Shown one piece after another: positions 1-7,731 of a stretch of 21,006 nucleotides of DNA. A program made the position numbers and the translations under genes. Every line of letters starts with the position of its first letter. Within the stretch, counting starts at the first letter, position 1. The stretch comes from CAYYYP01 sp964475985 (GTDB lineage Bacteria > Bdellovibrionota > UBA1018 > CAYHWW01): the NCBI GenBank assembly GCA_964475985.1, contig CAYYYP010000053.1, forward strand, positions 1-21,006, read 5' to 3'. Below the pieces are notes generated by a model. That model was not told the DNA's origin, did not search any database, and saw only the letters and a list, made by a program, of their open reading frames with translations.

Positions 1-672
1 GCGGTTCAACTCAATTATGGCGTAGGCCTCGATGATCTAAAGCGTTTGGTAGCCCAATCCAAGATTGATGCACTGAATCTTCATTTGAACCCACTTCAAG
101 AAGTAATTCAGCCGGAAGGAGATAGGAATTTTAAAGATCTTATTCCTAAGATTCGTGGAGTGATTCAAACACTCACGATACCGGTTTTGTTAAAGGAAGT
201 CGGTTCGGGGATTTCGGAAACTACGGCCCTTAAAATGGCTGAGCTGCCAAATCTTGCTGGAATTGAAACGGCGGGCGTTGGGGGGACCTCCTGGGCCAAG
301 ATTGAAGGCCTTAGGCGTAAAGATTCTTCTGCGCTGGATCTTGGGACCTTATTCGCTAAGTGGGGCATACCGACTTGTGAGAGCATTCAAGTCCTAAGAA
401 AACAGTTTCCAGTTAAAACCATAGTGGCCAGCGGTGGCATCCGAAATGGAATCGAATGGGCTAAAAGTCTAGCCTTAGGGGCGGATGCCGTAGCCATGGC
501 CCTACCCTTTCTGCGGGCCGCTAAAGATGGCTCTTCAGAAGCCGTTGAAATCAAAATTAATCAACTTATTCATGAGCTTAAAGTGGTCATGTTTATTGTA
601 GGAGCTCGCAATATTTCGGCACTTAAAACAAAGTCTTTACGGCGCGCACTTGATTTTACCTCTGCCTTTTAG
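1..672 (+). CDS. fni: Type 2 isopentenyl-diphosphate delta-isomerase, 5'-truncated by window edge
   Basis: This enzyme interconverts isopentenyl and dimethylallyl diphosphate in the cytosol, using FMN and NADPH. The frame is open from base 1 with no credible start: it reads AVQLNYGVGLDD, then LNLHLNPLQEVIQPEGDRNF, a hallmark stretch of the type 2 isomerase. It continues with the FMN-phosphate loop region GVGGTSWAKIEGLR and a second glycine-rich segment, GGIRNGIEWAKSLALGADAVAMALP, and ends in the typical MFIVGARNISALK tail. About 223 residues are present, against a usual 340-350, so roughly the first third lies upstream. An in-frame TTG at 46 is internal and is not the start. The mevalonate kinase GTG follows 13 bp after the stop, so the two are almost certainly co-transcribed. 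The family assignment is firm. Confidence 0.95.
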   Translation, partial: AVQLNYGVGLDDLKRLVAQSKIDALNLHLNPLQEVIQPEGDRNFKDLIPKIRGVIQTLTIPVLLKEVGSGISETTALKMAELPNLAGIETAGVGGTSWAKIEGLRRKDSSALDLGTLFAKWGIPTCESIQVLRKQFPVKTIVASGGIRNGIEWAKSLALGADAVAMALPFLRAAKDGSSEAVEIKINQLIHELKVVMFIVGARNISALKTKSLRRALDFTSAF

Positions 673-685
673 GTAGACGATTAAG

Positions 686-1639
686 GTGTTTACCGGAAAA
701 GCTTGTGGAAAATTTATTCTTTTAGGCGAGCATTTCATCGTTCATGGTGGTGTTCCGGCCCTCGCTTTCCCTCTTCGTTCCCTTTCCACATCTGTTGATC
801 TGGAAATCCAGTCCGCTACCATCACTTCCAAAATGGACCTTCATTGCCGTGCGTTAATGCAAAAAGGCAAGGTCGTTGAAGAGCTGCCTGAAATCGCAAA
901 GGCCATGATGGCGGCCATCGATCAAACCGTAGGCCGTCTTGGGCTCTTTGATGATTTTTTAAAACAAACCGGTCTGCGTTTAAGTGTAACGTCCCACTGT
1001 AATTTTCCCCTGGGCCGAGGATTTGGAAGCAGCGCATCCTTTGCCTTGGCGTTTGCTCGGGCATTTTCTGAATACTCCCAATGGTTCGCCCGCATTCCAG
1101 AGATTGTTCAAGCCTTTGAGGAGTGTTTTCATGCAAAACCCAGTGGCATTGATGCCGCGACCATCCTTGCTGGCCATCCGATTCGCTATTTTCAAGGGGT
1201 AGTGGAGCGTGAAATCAAAAATCCCGGAACGGTGGATTTCGTCCTTGTAGACAGTGGTTCCCGTGACCAATGTCGCGAATTGGTGCAAAAAGTTTCGGCT
1301 TTCCGGGAAAAAAATCCGAAAATTTGGCGAGAAAAAGCTGAATTTATGCACCATCTAGTGGATTCCTGTGAAAACGCCCTTGCCCAAAAAGATCCAGAAC
1401 GGGTCGCTTCCTGCGTGAATACTTCTCACGAGATTTTGACTGGTCTAGGACTGTCCACTCCTGCTATTGAATCTGTGATTTCCCATGGCATCGCTAGCGG
1501 TGCTTTGGCAGGAAAAGTAAGTGGTGCCGGAGCCGGCGGAGCAGTGGTTTTAGTGGCGCGAGCAGGTGATGGACAGCAAGTCGCGCGCGGGCTTATGGAC
1601 CACGGCTTTCAAGTGGTAACGCTTGAAAAAGCAAATTAA
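686..1639 (+). CDS. mvk: Mevalonate kinase (GHMP kinase family)
   Basis: Phosphorylates mevalonate to 5-phosphomevalonate with ATP. The 317-residue protein has GHMP architecture: N-terminal KFILLGEHFIVHGGVPALAF, typical of mevalonate kinases, the ATP loop GxGSSA at residues 112-117, a PSGIDAATILAG segment, and the C-terminal glycine motif KVSGAGAGGAVV near residues 277-288. Length matches the family. The GTG start at 686 is chosen because the conserved strand begins three residues later; AGGTAG at 671-676, overlapping the fni stop, is a plausible ribosome site. The gene sits between fni and diphosphomevalonate decarboxylase, which supports mevalonate over other GHMP substrates. The second GHMP kinase in the pathway, at 9275-10255, is better explained as phosphomevalonate kinase. 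Confidence 0.92.
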   Translation: MFTGKACGKFILLGEHFIVHGGVPALAFPLRSLSTSVDLEIQSATITSKMDLHCRALMQKGKVVEELPEIAKAMMAAIDQTVGRLGLFDDFLKQTGLRLSVTSHCNFPLGRGFGSSASFALAFARAFSEYSQWFARIPEIVQAFEECFHAKPSGIDAATILAGHPIRYFQGVVEREIKNPGTVDFVLVDSGSRDQCRELVQKVSAFREKNPKIWREKAEFMHHLVDSCENALAQKDPERVASCVNTSHEILTGLGLSTPAIESVISHGIASGALAGKVSGAGAGGAVVLVARAGDGQQVARGLMDHGFQVVTLEKAN

Positions 1640-1666
1640 GGAATATTAACGAATAAAGAGGTCGGG

Positions 1667-2782
1667 ATGTTGGCGAATGTGGAACTGAGGCAAGCGCCTC
1701 TGGGGGCTGCACCTTGGGAGCTTTGTCTTCAAGAGCAAGATCTTCTCAAAATAAAAAAGTTTGCCCGTGTCTTTTCACCTACGAATATTGCCCTTGCGAA
1801 GTACTGGGGTAAGCGGGATGTCGCGCTCAATTTACCTACCAACGGTAGTCTCTCAGCTACCCTTGCCGGCCTGGGCAGTTTTACAACCGTATTGTGGTCA
1901 GATTCGTTTTCGGAAGACGTCTTTATTTTGAACGGCGTGCGGGTGTTAGGTGGTAAAAGTCAAAAGATAGTTCACGTCTTAGATTTGTTGAGAGGCATTG
2001 AGCCGAAAAATTCAAACTTAAAGGCGTTCGTTTGCTCAGAAAATAATTTTCCAACGGCGGCTGGGCTTGCTTCTTCCGCTTCGGGTTTTAGCGCACTCAC
2101 CTTAGCCGCAAGTACAGCTTTAGACTTAAACCTACCTTTAACTAAGCTTTCTGAAATTGCGAGACGGGGCTCTGGTTCAGCCTGTAGAAGTTTTGCTGGC
2201 GGGTTTGTAGAATGGGCCAAGGGTAATCTGGACGACGGGTCGGATAGCATCGCACAGCAAATTTCGCCTGAAGAGAATTTGCCGTTAGACGCCCATATTT
2301 TAGTGGTCCAGGCTCAAGAAAAATCCGTGGCATCGACAGGTGGTATGGAAAGCACCCGCCTCACTTCGCCCTACTTTACTGCCTGGGTTGAGAGCGCGCA
2401 AAAAAGCGTAGCAGATATCCGAAGACATATTTTAGCCAAAAATTTCTTGGGCCTCGCGCAAGAAGTTGAAGCCAATTGTTTACGGTTTCATTCCAGTGCG
2501 ATTGCCGCAAATCCGGGAATTATTTATTGGCGGGGCGAGACTTTGGAGTGCATCCATGCGGTTCGCGACTGGCGTGAAAAAGAAAGGCTGGACGTATTTT
2601 TCACCATCGATGCCGGACCCAACGTAGTAGTTTTCTGCACTAAAGAAGCTTCACCGGAAGTTCAGTCGCGGTTGAATCATTTTATCGATGCCAGCCACGT
2701 GCAAGGAAGTATGAAACTCTTGTCCACCCGCGTGGGCCCCGGAGCTGAGATCTTGCTCAAAAGTGAACAGGGGAGAACCTAG
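1667..2782 (+). CDS. mvaD: Diphosphomevalonate decarboxylase
   Basis: ATP-dependent decarboxylation of 5-diphosphomevalonate to isopentenyl diphosphate. Recognised by SPTNIALAKYWGKRD (lysines 45 and 49) followed by LNLPTNGSLSATL, the ATP loop PTAAGLASSASG at residues 129-140, GSGSACRSFAGGFVEW, and IDAGPNVVV with the expected catalytic aspartate at about residue 315. At 371 residues it is longer than the usual ~320-330. About 30 residues (MLANVELRQAPLG onward) precede the conserved core and have no counterpart I recognise. The ATG at 1667 is supported by AAAGAGG at 1655-1661, and no better-placed start lies nearer the core. Its TAG stop shares one base with the GTG of the prenyl synthase (TAGTG), indicating translational coupling. 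Confidence 0.94.
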   Translation: MLANVELRQAPLGAAPWELCLQEQDLLKIKKFARVFSPTNIALAKYWGKRDVALNLPTNGSLSATLAGLGSFTTVLWSDSFSEDVFILNGVRVLGGKSQKIVHVLDLLRGIEPKNSNLKAFVCSENNFPTAAGLASSASGFSALTLAASTALDLNLPLTKLSEIARRGSGSACRSFAGGFVEWAKGNLDDGSDSIAQQISPEENLPLDAHILVVQAQEKSVASTGGMESTRLTSPYFTAWVESAQKSVADIRRHILAKNFLGLAQEVEANCLRFHSSAIAANPGIIYWRGETLECIHAVRDWREKERLDVFFTIDAGPNVVVFCTKEASPEVQSRLNHFIDASHVQGSMKLLSTRVGPGAEILLKSEQGRT

Positions 2783-3810
2783 TGGAAATTCAATTTGAGG
2801 GCACGAATCGGTACGTTCCGGTCATCGATGCTAAACTTTCAGAATTTTTGGGCGCCCAGACTTTAAAAACCGGGCACGCTATTTCACGAATGACCCAATA
2901 TCATTTTGAAACGGGAGGCAAACGTCTGCGCGCGTTGATTCCGGTCTATTTTTTTGAGTGTTTTGGCCTTGAGGCCACCCAAGTCCTGCCCTTTTCATGC
3001 TGCGTTGAGATGATTCACAATGCGACCCTTGTGCATGATGATTTGCAAGATGGTGATGAAATGCGCCGTGGTCGCGAAACCGTATGGAAAAAATTTAGCA
3101 TTCCTCAATCCATAAACTGCGGCGATGCCATGTTTCAGTACCCGTTTCTCATCCTCGATGAAATGAACATCTCGGCCGAACTGAAGTGGCAGCTGGCGTT
3201 GGATGGCGTGAAGGCGACCTTGAAAGTGATTGAGGGGCAGGCCCAAGAGTTCATTATGAAGGAAGAAGCATTCCCGGGCATTGATCGATACCTTGGCGTA
3301 GTTCGTGGAAAAACTGCGGACCTCTTTAACTTCTCCGTAATGGGCGCGTTGCAGATCATCGAAGAAAAAACAAAATTACGGTTGCCGATGAAATTGATCG
3401 AAGAACATGTCCTTAGTCTTGGCACTCTATTTCAGATACAAGATGACGTGCTCGACGTTTATGCCGACAAAGGCAGGGATATGCGAGCCACGGACATTGC
3501 CGAGGGCAAAGTCAGCATCCTCATCGCCTATGCCTACGAAAACGGCAGCATTATCCAAAAAGATTTTATAAGGAAAATCCTCACTAAGGGACGTGTCAAT
3601 GTGACGTCTCAAGACATCAATGCGGTAGTTGAAATTTTGGATGGGATGGGGGCGAAGGATTATGCGCTCAATCACATGCAAAAAATTATTCGTGGTATTT
3701 CTGAGGATCAGTTTCTCCAGCAGGAAGCACCGCAGGTCTACCAAGGCCTGCTCAGGCTTTCTGATGTATTTTTAAAACCCATCGCGAACTTAATGGCAGG
3801 TAAGGCATGA
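2782..3810 (+). CDS. Polyprenyl diphosphate synthase (FPP/GGPP synthase family)
   Basis: Head-to-tail condensation of IPP with allylic diphosphates. The 342-residue protein carries the first aspartate-rich motif DDLQDGD at 86-92, followed by EMRRGRETVW, and the second, DDVLD, at 221-225 in FQIQDDVLDVYAD. The N-terminal GGKRLRALIP segment binds IPP. The fifth residue before the first motif is Ala81 and the fourth is Thr82. With no bulky aromatic floor there, chain length cannot be read from sequence and GGPP or longer is possible. Context (squalene synthase and hopene cyclase in the same operon) argues for farnesyl diphosphate. GTG start at 2782, with GGGGAG at 2770-2775, overlapping the upstream stop. 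Its own stop overlaps the next ATG (ATGA). Family is firm; product specificity is inferred. Confidence 0.9.
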   Translation: MEIQFEGTNRYVPVIDAKLSEFLGAQTLKTGHAISRMTQYHFETGGKRLRALIPVYFFECFGLEATQVLPFSCCVEMIHNATLVHDDLQDGDEMRRGRETVWKKFSIPQSINCGDAMFQYPFLILDEMNISAELKWQLALDGVKATLKVIEGQAQEFIMKEEAFPGIDRYLGVVRGKTADLFNFSVMGALQIIEEKTKLRLPMKLIEEHVLSLGTLFQIQDDVLDVYADKGRDMRATDIAEGKVSILIAYAYENGSIIQKDFIRKILTKGRVNVTSQDINAVVEILDGMGAKDYALNHMQKIIRGISEDQFLQQEAPQVYQGLLRLSDVFLKPIANLMAGKA

Positions 3811-5984
3811 ACGAATTGAATTTACTCGAACAGAAATCGAAATTATCCAATCCCAAATCAAAAAAGAGAAATCCGATTTTAGGCAGTGCGAACTCCGGGC
3901 GAAAATCAGAAGGGTCCGCGGCTTCGGACGTGCTGTATGAGGCCGTGGCAATTGCTTCCCAACGGGCCGGGAACTGGCTCTTTACCCAGCAAAAGGCAGA
4001 TGGTCACTGGGTTGCCGAGCTTGAATCCAATTCCACCATTACGGCCGAGTATGTTTTCATGTGCCAAGGCTTGGGAATTAATATCCCGGGCGAAAAGAAA
4101 GAAAAAATAATCCGCTATTTTTTGAAACATCAAAAAAATGACGGAAGCTGGGGAATTGCCTGGAATCATGAAGGTGATGTCTCTACTACGGTTGAAGTTT
4201 ATTTGGCTCTTCGATTGTTAGGTTTCAATATCGACACCAAGGAAATGGAAAGGGCCCAAAAGTATGTCCTGCACCATGGCGGCATCGCCAAAGTGCGAAT
4301 CTTCACACGAATCAACCTTGCTTGTTTTGGACTTTTTCCGTGGGACGCCATTCCTGTGGTGCCGGCCGAGTTCATCCTCATGCCGGCCAGGGCCCCTATA
4401 AATATATATCGTTTGTCTAGCTGGGCGCGCAGCACCATGGTGCCGCTCTTCATTACTCTCCATCACAAACCCATTTTCGCATTGCCTAATGGCCGTTCCG
4501 CCAACAACGGATGGCTAGATCACCTTTGGGTGGATGCCGGATCAAAAAACATCCCTTATTCGGCAAAAATGCGAGAAATTCTAAAAAAAGAAGGACTAAG
4601 TGCACGAAGCTTTTTTGTGGCCGCCGACAAGGCCTTAAGGACGGCCGGAAAAGCGAAAAATTTTGCAGAAAATGTGCATTACTCAAGGATCACCAAGGGA
4701 GTGGCAACCGTTTTCGTAAAACGTGCCTTTAAGAAATTCCCGTGGGTCATGGCGGCATCCATCGTTTTACCTAAGGATTTTTCTCTGCGTGATTATGCGC
4801 TGAAGAAATCAGAGGAGTGGATTCTTCGCCATCAAGAGGAAGACGGAGACTGGGCCGGAATTTTTCCGCCCATGGTCAACGGCGTCATCGCACTTTGTCT
4901 CAACGGACATGGTTTAGACTCGCCTCCGGTGAAAAAAGGACTCCAAGCCATTGAGCGTTTTGGCATCGATGATGAAGAAGGGTTCCGCATTCAAGCTTGC
5001 GTGTCGCCCGTGTGGGACACCGTACTTTCCCTCATTGGATTTTTGGATTGTGGTTTTGATGCTCATGACTCGAGGTTCACAAAAGCCGTGAACTGGGTGC
5101 GGAACGAACAAATCCTGGTCGATCATGGCGACTGGAAAGTTTATAACCCCAAGGGAAAATCCGGCGGTTGGGCATTTGAATATAAAAATACCTGGTACCC
5201 CGACGTAGATGATACTGCAGCCGTGGTGATTGCGATGTTAAAACAAGATCCTTCCAGTGCTGAGGGCCCTACAGTGAGGCGCGCTGTTGAGTGGATGGTT
5301 TCCATGCAAAACAAAGACGGTGGTTGGGCCGCATTTGATAAAGAAAATAACAAAACCTATATGAACGAAATTCCCTTTTCGGACATGGACAGTCTTTGTG
5401 ATCCAAGTACACCCGACGTTACGGGTCGAGTCCTTGAAGCCTTAGGCATCCTCAACGACCCTCAGTTTGACGAAGTTGTCAGACGCGGCATGGCTTACCT
5501 CCGTAAGACGCAGGAGATGCAAGGTTCGTGGTACGGCCGTTGGGGCGTAAATTATATTTATGGAACTTCTAATGTTTTGTGCGCGCTCGCTCGGCTTTCC
5601 CGGCACCTTCCAAAGAACGATGAGATGGTAGTCAAAGGGGTTGAATGGCTGCGCAACAAACAAAACGCCGATGGTGGATGGGGCGAGAGTCTTGAGAGTT
5701 ATCGGGATAAAAACCTGATGGGAGAAGGCCCTTCAACCGCATCCCAGACGGCTTGGGCACTCATGGGCTTGCTCGCTTTTTCAAAGGTGGCCGGGTCCAA
5801 GGACAGAAATATTTTAGCTGGCACACAATGGTTAGTTGATCGGCAAACTAAAGATGGATTTTGGGACGAGCCAGAATTCACCGGAACCGGATTTCCAAAC
5901 CATTTTTATTTACGATATCATTTTTACCGGCACTATTTTCCCATGATGGCCTTGGGAAGGTTCCTTTCCAGTCATGTGCAGTAA
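3807..5984 (+). CDS. shc: Squalene-hopene cyclase
   Basis: Cyclises squalene to hopene/hopanol at the cytoplasmic membrane, the committed step to hopanoids. The 725-residue protein shows repeated QW motifs (such as QQKADGHW, QKNDGSW, QNKDGGWAAFD, QNADGGW), the SSWARSTMVPL segment, and the protonating DxDD motif (DVDD) at residues 466-469 in WYPDVDDTA. GSWYGRWGVNYIYGT and a C-terminal PNHFYLRYHFYRHYFP stretch complete the fold. It is about 50-90 residues longer than typical cyclases. The first ~45 residues are polar, basic and low in complexity (KSKLSNPKSKKRN), and the region around 225-320 is expanded relative to the Alicyclobacillus enzyme as I remember it. The ATG overlaps the prenyl synthase stop (ATGA). 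Confidence 0.96.
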   Translation: MNELNLLEQKSKLSNPKSKKRNPILGSANSGRKSEGSAASDVLYEAVAIASQRAGNWLFTQQKADGHWVAELESNSTITAEYVFMCQGLGINIPGEKKEKIIRYFLKHQKNDGSWGIAWNHEGDVSTTVEVYLALRLLGFNIDTKEMERAQKYVLHHGGIAKVRIFTRINLACFGLFPWDAIPVVPAEFILMPARAPINIYRLSSWARSTMVPLFITLHHKPIFALPNGRSANNGWLDHLWVDAGSKNIPYSAKMREILKKEGLSARSFFVAADKALRTAGKAKNFAENVHYSRITKGVATVFVKRAFKKFPWVMAASIVLPKDFSLRDYALKKSEEWILRHQEEDGDWAGIFPPMVNGVIALCLNGHGLDSPPVKKGLQAIERFGIDDEEGFRIQACVSPVWDTVLSLIGFLDCGFDAHDSRFTKAVNWVRNEQILVDHGDWKVYNPKGKSGGWAFEYKNTWYPDVDDTAAVVIAMLKQDPSSAEGPTVRRAVEWMVSMQNKDGGWAAFDKENNKTYMNEIPFSDMDSLCDPSTPDVTGRVLEALGILNDPQFDEVVRRGMAYLRKTQEMQGSWYGRWGVNYIYGTSNVLCALARLSRHLPKNDEMVVKGVEWLRNKQNADGGWGESLESYRDKNLMGEGPSTASQTAWALMGLLAFSKVAGSKDRNILAGTQWLVDRQTKDGFWDEPEFTGTGFPNHFYLRYHFYRHYFPMMALGRFLSSHVQ

Positions 5985-5995
5985 GGCTGGGTAGT

Positions 5996-6703
5996 ATGAT
6001 ACTGCTTTGCGCCGCCACCTCGCTCGAAGTCAAGGCATGCGAAAATGCGGTCGTTAGGCTCGGTTTAGGCCAATCTGTGCATGTGCTTAAAACTGGCATG
6101 GGTATGAAAAAAACGGGTGTGACAATGGATCATACTCTGGCCAGGGCGAAGATCACCGGAACCCTTCCGAAAAAAATTTTTATCGCGGGGTTTTCTGGCG
6201 CCGTGGATTCCGCATTGAATTGCGGAGACTGCGTTTTAATTTCAAAGGTTTTTGAATTGGCGGAAGCGGGCACTACCGAATTTGTGGCGCAGCTGAAATC
6301 AGCTTTGCGCCTTAACGGATTCTCTGGTTTTAAAGAGGCTAATCTTCTAACCAGTTCGCGATTGATTAAAACTGTGAATTTTGAAAAATCAGAGGCGGTG
6401 GCACAGGAAACGGCACTTTGCGTTGATATGGAGTCCGCCGTCATCGTAAAATTCGCGGAGCAGTACCAAATACCCGTTTACGTCATGCGATACATCACAG
6501 ATTCCATTGCGGAGCCGCTGCCAGATTTCATCCATGAATTTTTTTCTTCTCCTTTGCGCCGCGGACTTAAAGCATTGGCTAAACAAAAAGGATTAATGTC
6601 TGAACTTTTTTTACTTCAAAAAAAGAGCAAGGTTTGGGCGAAGGATTTGGAGGATGCTGTCTTGAAGCTTTTACCGGCAATCCAGGACCAAATCCCATTA
6701 TGA
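5996..6703 (+). CDS. hpnG: Hopanoid-associated nucleoside phosphorylase (HpnG-like)
   Basis: Predicted to remove adenine from adenosylhopane during extended hopanoid side-chain synthesis. I chose ATG 5996 (235 residues): AAGG precedes it by about 9 bases and conserved sequence (MILLCAATSLEVKACENAV) starts there. The open frame extends back to 5861, but that part lies inside the cyclase gene. The fold is recognisable as the PNP/MTAN nucleoside phosphorylase family: an early GMG near TGMGMKKTG, IAGFSGAVDSALNCGDCVLIS, and the late CVDMESAVIVKFAEQ motif that contacts ribose. A futalosine or methylthioadenosine nucleosidase has the same fold, so the HpnG call rests partly on position between the cyclase and squalene synthase. 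No hpnH radical-SAM partner is present in the window. Stop overlaps the next ATG. Confidence 0.8.
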   Translation: MILLCAATSLEVKACENAVVRLGLGQSVHVLKTGMGMKKTGVTMDHTLARAKITGTLPKKIFIAGFSGAVDSALNCGDCVLISKVFELAEAGTTEFVAQLKSALRLNGFSGFKEANLLTSSRLIKTVNFEKSEAVAQETALCVDMESAVIVKFAEQYQIPVYVMRYITDSIAEPLPDFIHEFFSSPLRRGLKALAKQKGLMSELFLLQKKSKVWAKDLEDAVLKLLPAIQDQIPL

Positions 6704-7731
6704 AATCTGACGAAGCTGTATGTTTTGAAATATTACCCAAAGTTTCAAGGTCTTTTGCACTAGCCATTGAAGCGTTGCCTCAGCCCTTGAAAACCCAAGT
6801 CTGCGTTGCTTACCTGTTGTGCCGGATCGTAGATACGATTGAAGATCACCCCTATCTGCCGCAGCGGACGCCTTACTTTGACGCTTTTGATTTTTTACTT
6901 CATGCGCCGGCATCGACTCAATCTCCGGAGTTTAGTACGTTATCGGCACTCACTCCGCCTCAGTCCGGGGACGCCGAACTATACCGCGTGCTTAAGGAAG
7001 TATTTGCAGTTTATTGGGAGTTCCCCGTTCCGGTACGGGGCGTTCTATTAAAAAATATTTTAGAAATGAGCCAGGGCATGCGGGGTTATACCGCTCAAGC
7101 GGGAGGTATCGTCCTTCAGACGAACGATGACTTGGATCGATATTGCTATTATGTTGCGGGCACCGTGGGAAATTTACTTACGGAAATTTTTTTTCTTTTC
7201 TTGAACTCCGGAAATTCTTGTAGCGGCTACGGGGAAACCTGGCGAAAAAGACAATCCGCGCGGGGTTATCATTTTGCGCTGGGACTTCAAAAAGTAAATA
7301 TGGTGAAGGATGTTGTTAAAGACCTGCGGGAGAGAGGTTCACTTTTTGTTCCACAGGATTGGCTGAATACCTTTGAAGTAACACCAGCGGATTTGCTTCA
7401 AGGGGAAAAAAACCCTCGAGTGCGGGCGCTCTTGTATTACTTTCTGCGCCAAGCGGCAGAGCACCTTGAGGCGGCAAAGGATTACATCTTAGAGCTTCCT
7501 GCGGCGCCGCGCGGTTTACGTTTATTCTGTATTTGGCCCTACGTCATGGCCATCGAGACATTGAGACTCGCTACCCAAAAATCAGGGCTTTTTACGGCCG
7601 ATCATGAAGTGAAAGTTTCGCGAAAAGAAATGTACCGTATGATGAAGGCCACGGAATTTTTAGCCAAGAGCCGGCCAGCCCTGCAGGTGTTTTTAAACCA
7701 TAAATTGGGCCGCCTCATGGATTCAATTTAG
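6700..7731 (+). CDS. Squalene synthase (squalene/phytoene synthase family)
   Basis: Condenses two farnesyl diphosphates to squalene, feeding the cyclase encoded upstream. ATG 6700 is preferred to the upstream in-frame codon at 6634, because it forms an ATGA overlap with hpnG and MKSDEAVCFEILPKVSRSFALAIE begins directly with the conserved helix. The 343-residue protein has the first aspartate motif DTIED at 45-49 and the second DVVKD at 204-208, followed by LRERGSLFVPQDW. The YCYYVAGTVGNLLTEIF segment resembles eukaryotic-type squalene synthases more than HpnC/HpnD. A single enzyme could therefore do the job of the HpnCDE trio, which is absent here. Phytoene synthase activity is a less likely alternative given the neighbours. 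The last 9 bp overlap the 3' end of the opposing kinase gene. Confidence 0.88.
   Translation: MKSDEAVCFEILPKVSRSFALAIEALPQPLKTQVCVAYLLCRIVDTIEDHPYLPQRTPYFDAFDFLLHAPASTQSPEFSTLSALTPPQSGDAELYRVLKEVFAVYWEFPVPVRGVLLKNILEMSQGMRGYTAQAGGIVLQTNDDLDRYCYYVAGTVGNLLTEIFFLFLNSGNSCSGYGETWRKRQSARGYHFALGLQKVNMVKDVVKDLRERGSLFVPQDWLNTFEVTPADLLQGEKNPRVRALLYYFLRQAAEHLEAAKDYILELPAAPRGLRLFCIWPYVMAIETLRLATQKSGLFTADHEVKVSRKEMYRMMKATEFLAKSRPALQVFLNHKLGRLMDSI

Noticed and set aside
5861..5995. Upstream extension of the HpnG frame to 5861
   Set aside because: It lies entirely inside the cyclase gene, in another frame. ATG 5996 has a ribosome site and conserved sequence begins there.
6634..6699. Upstream extension of the squalene synthase frame to 6634
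   Set aside because: It overlaps HpnG codons, and ATG 6700 forms the usual ATGA overlap with conserved sequence directly after.
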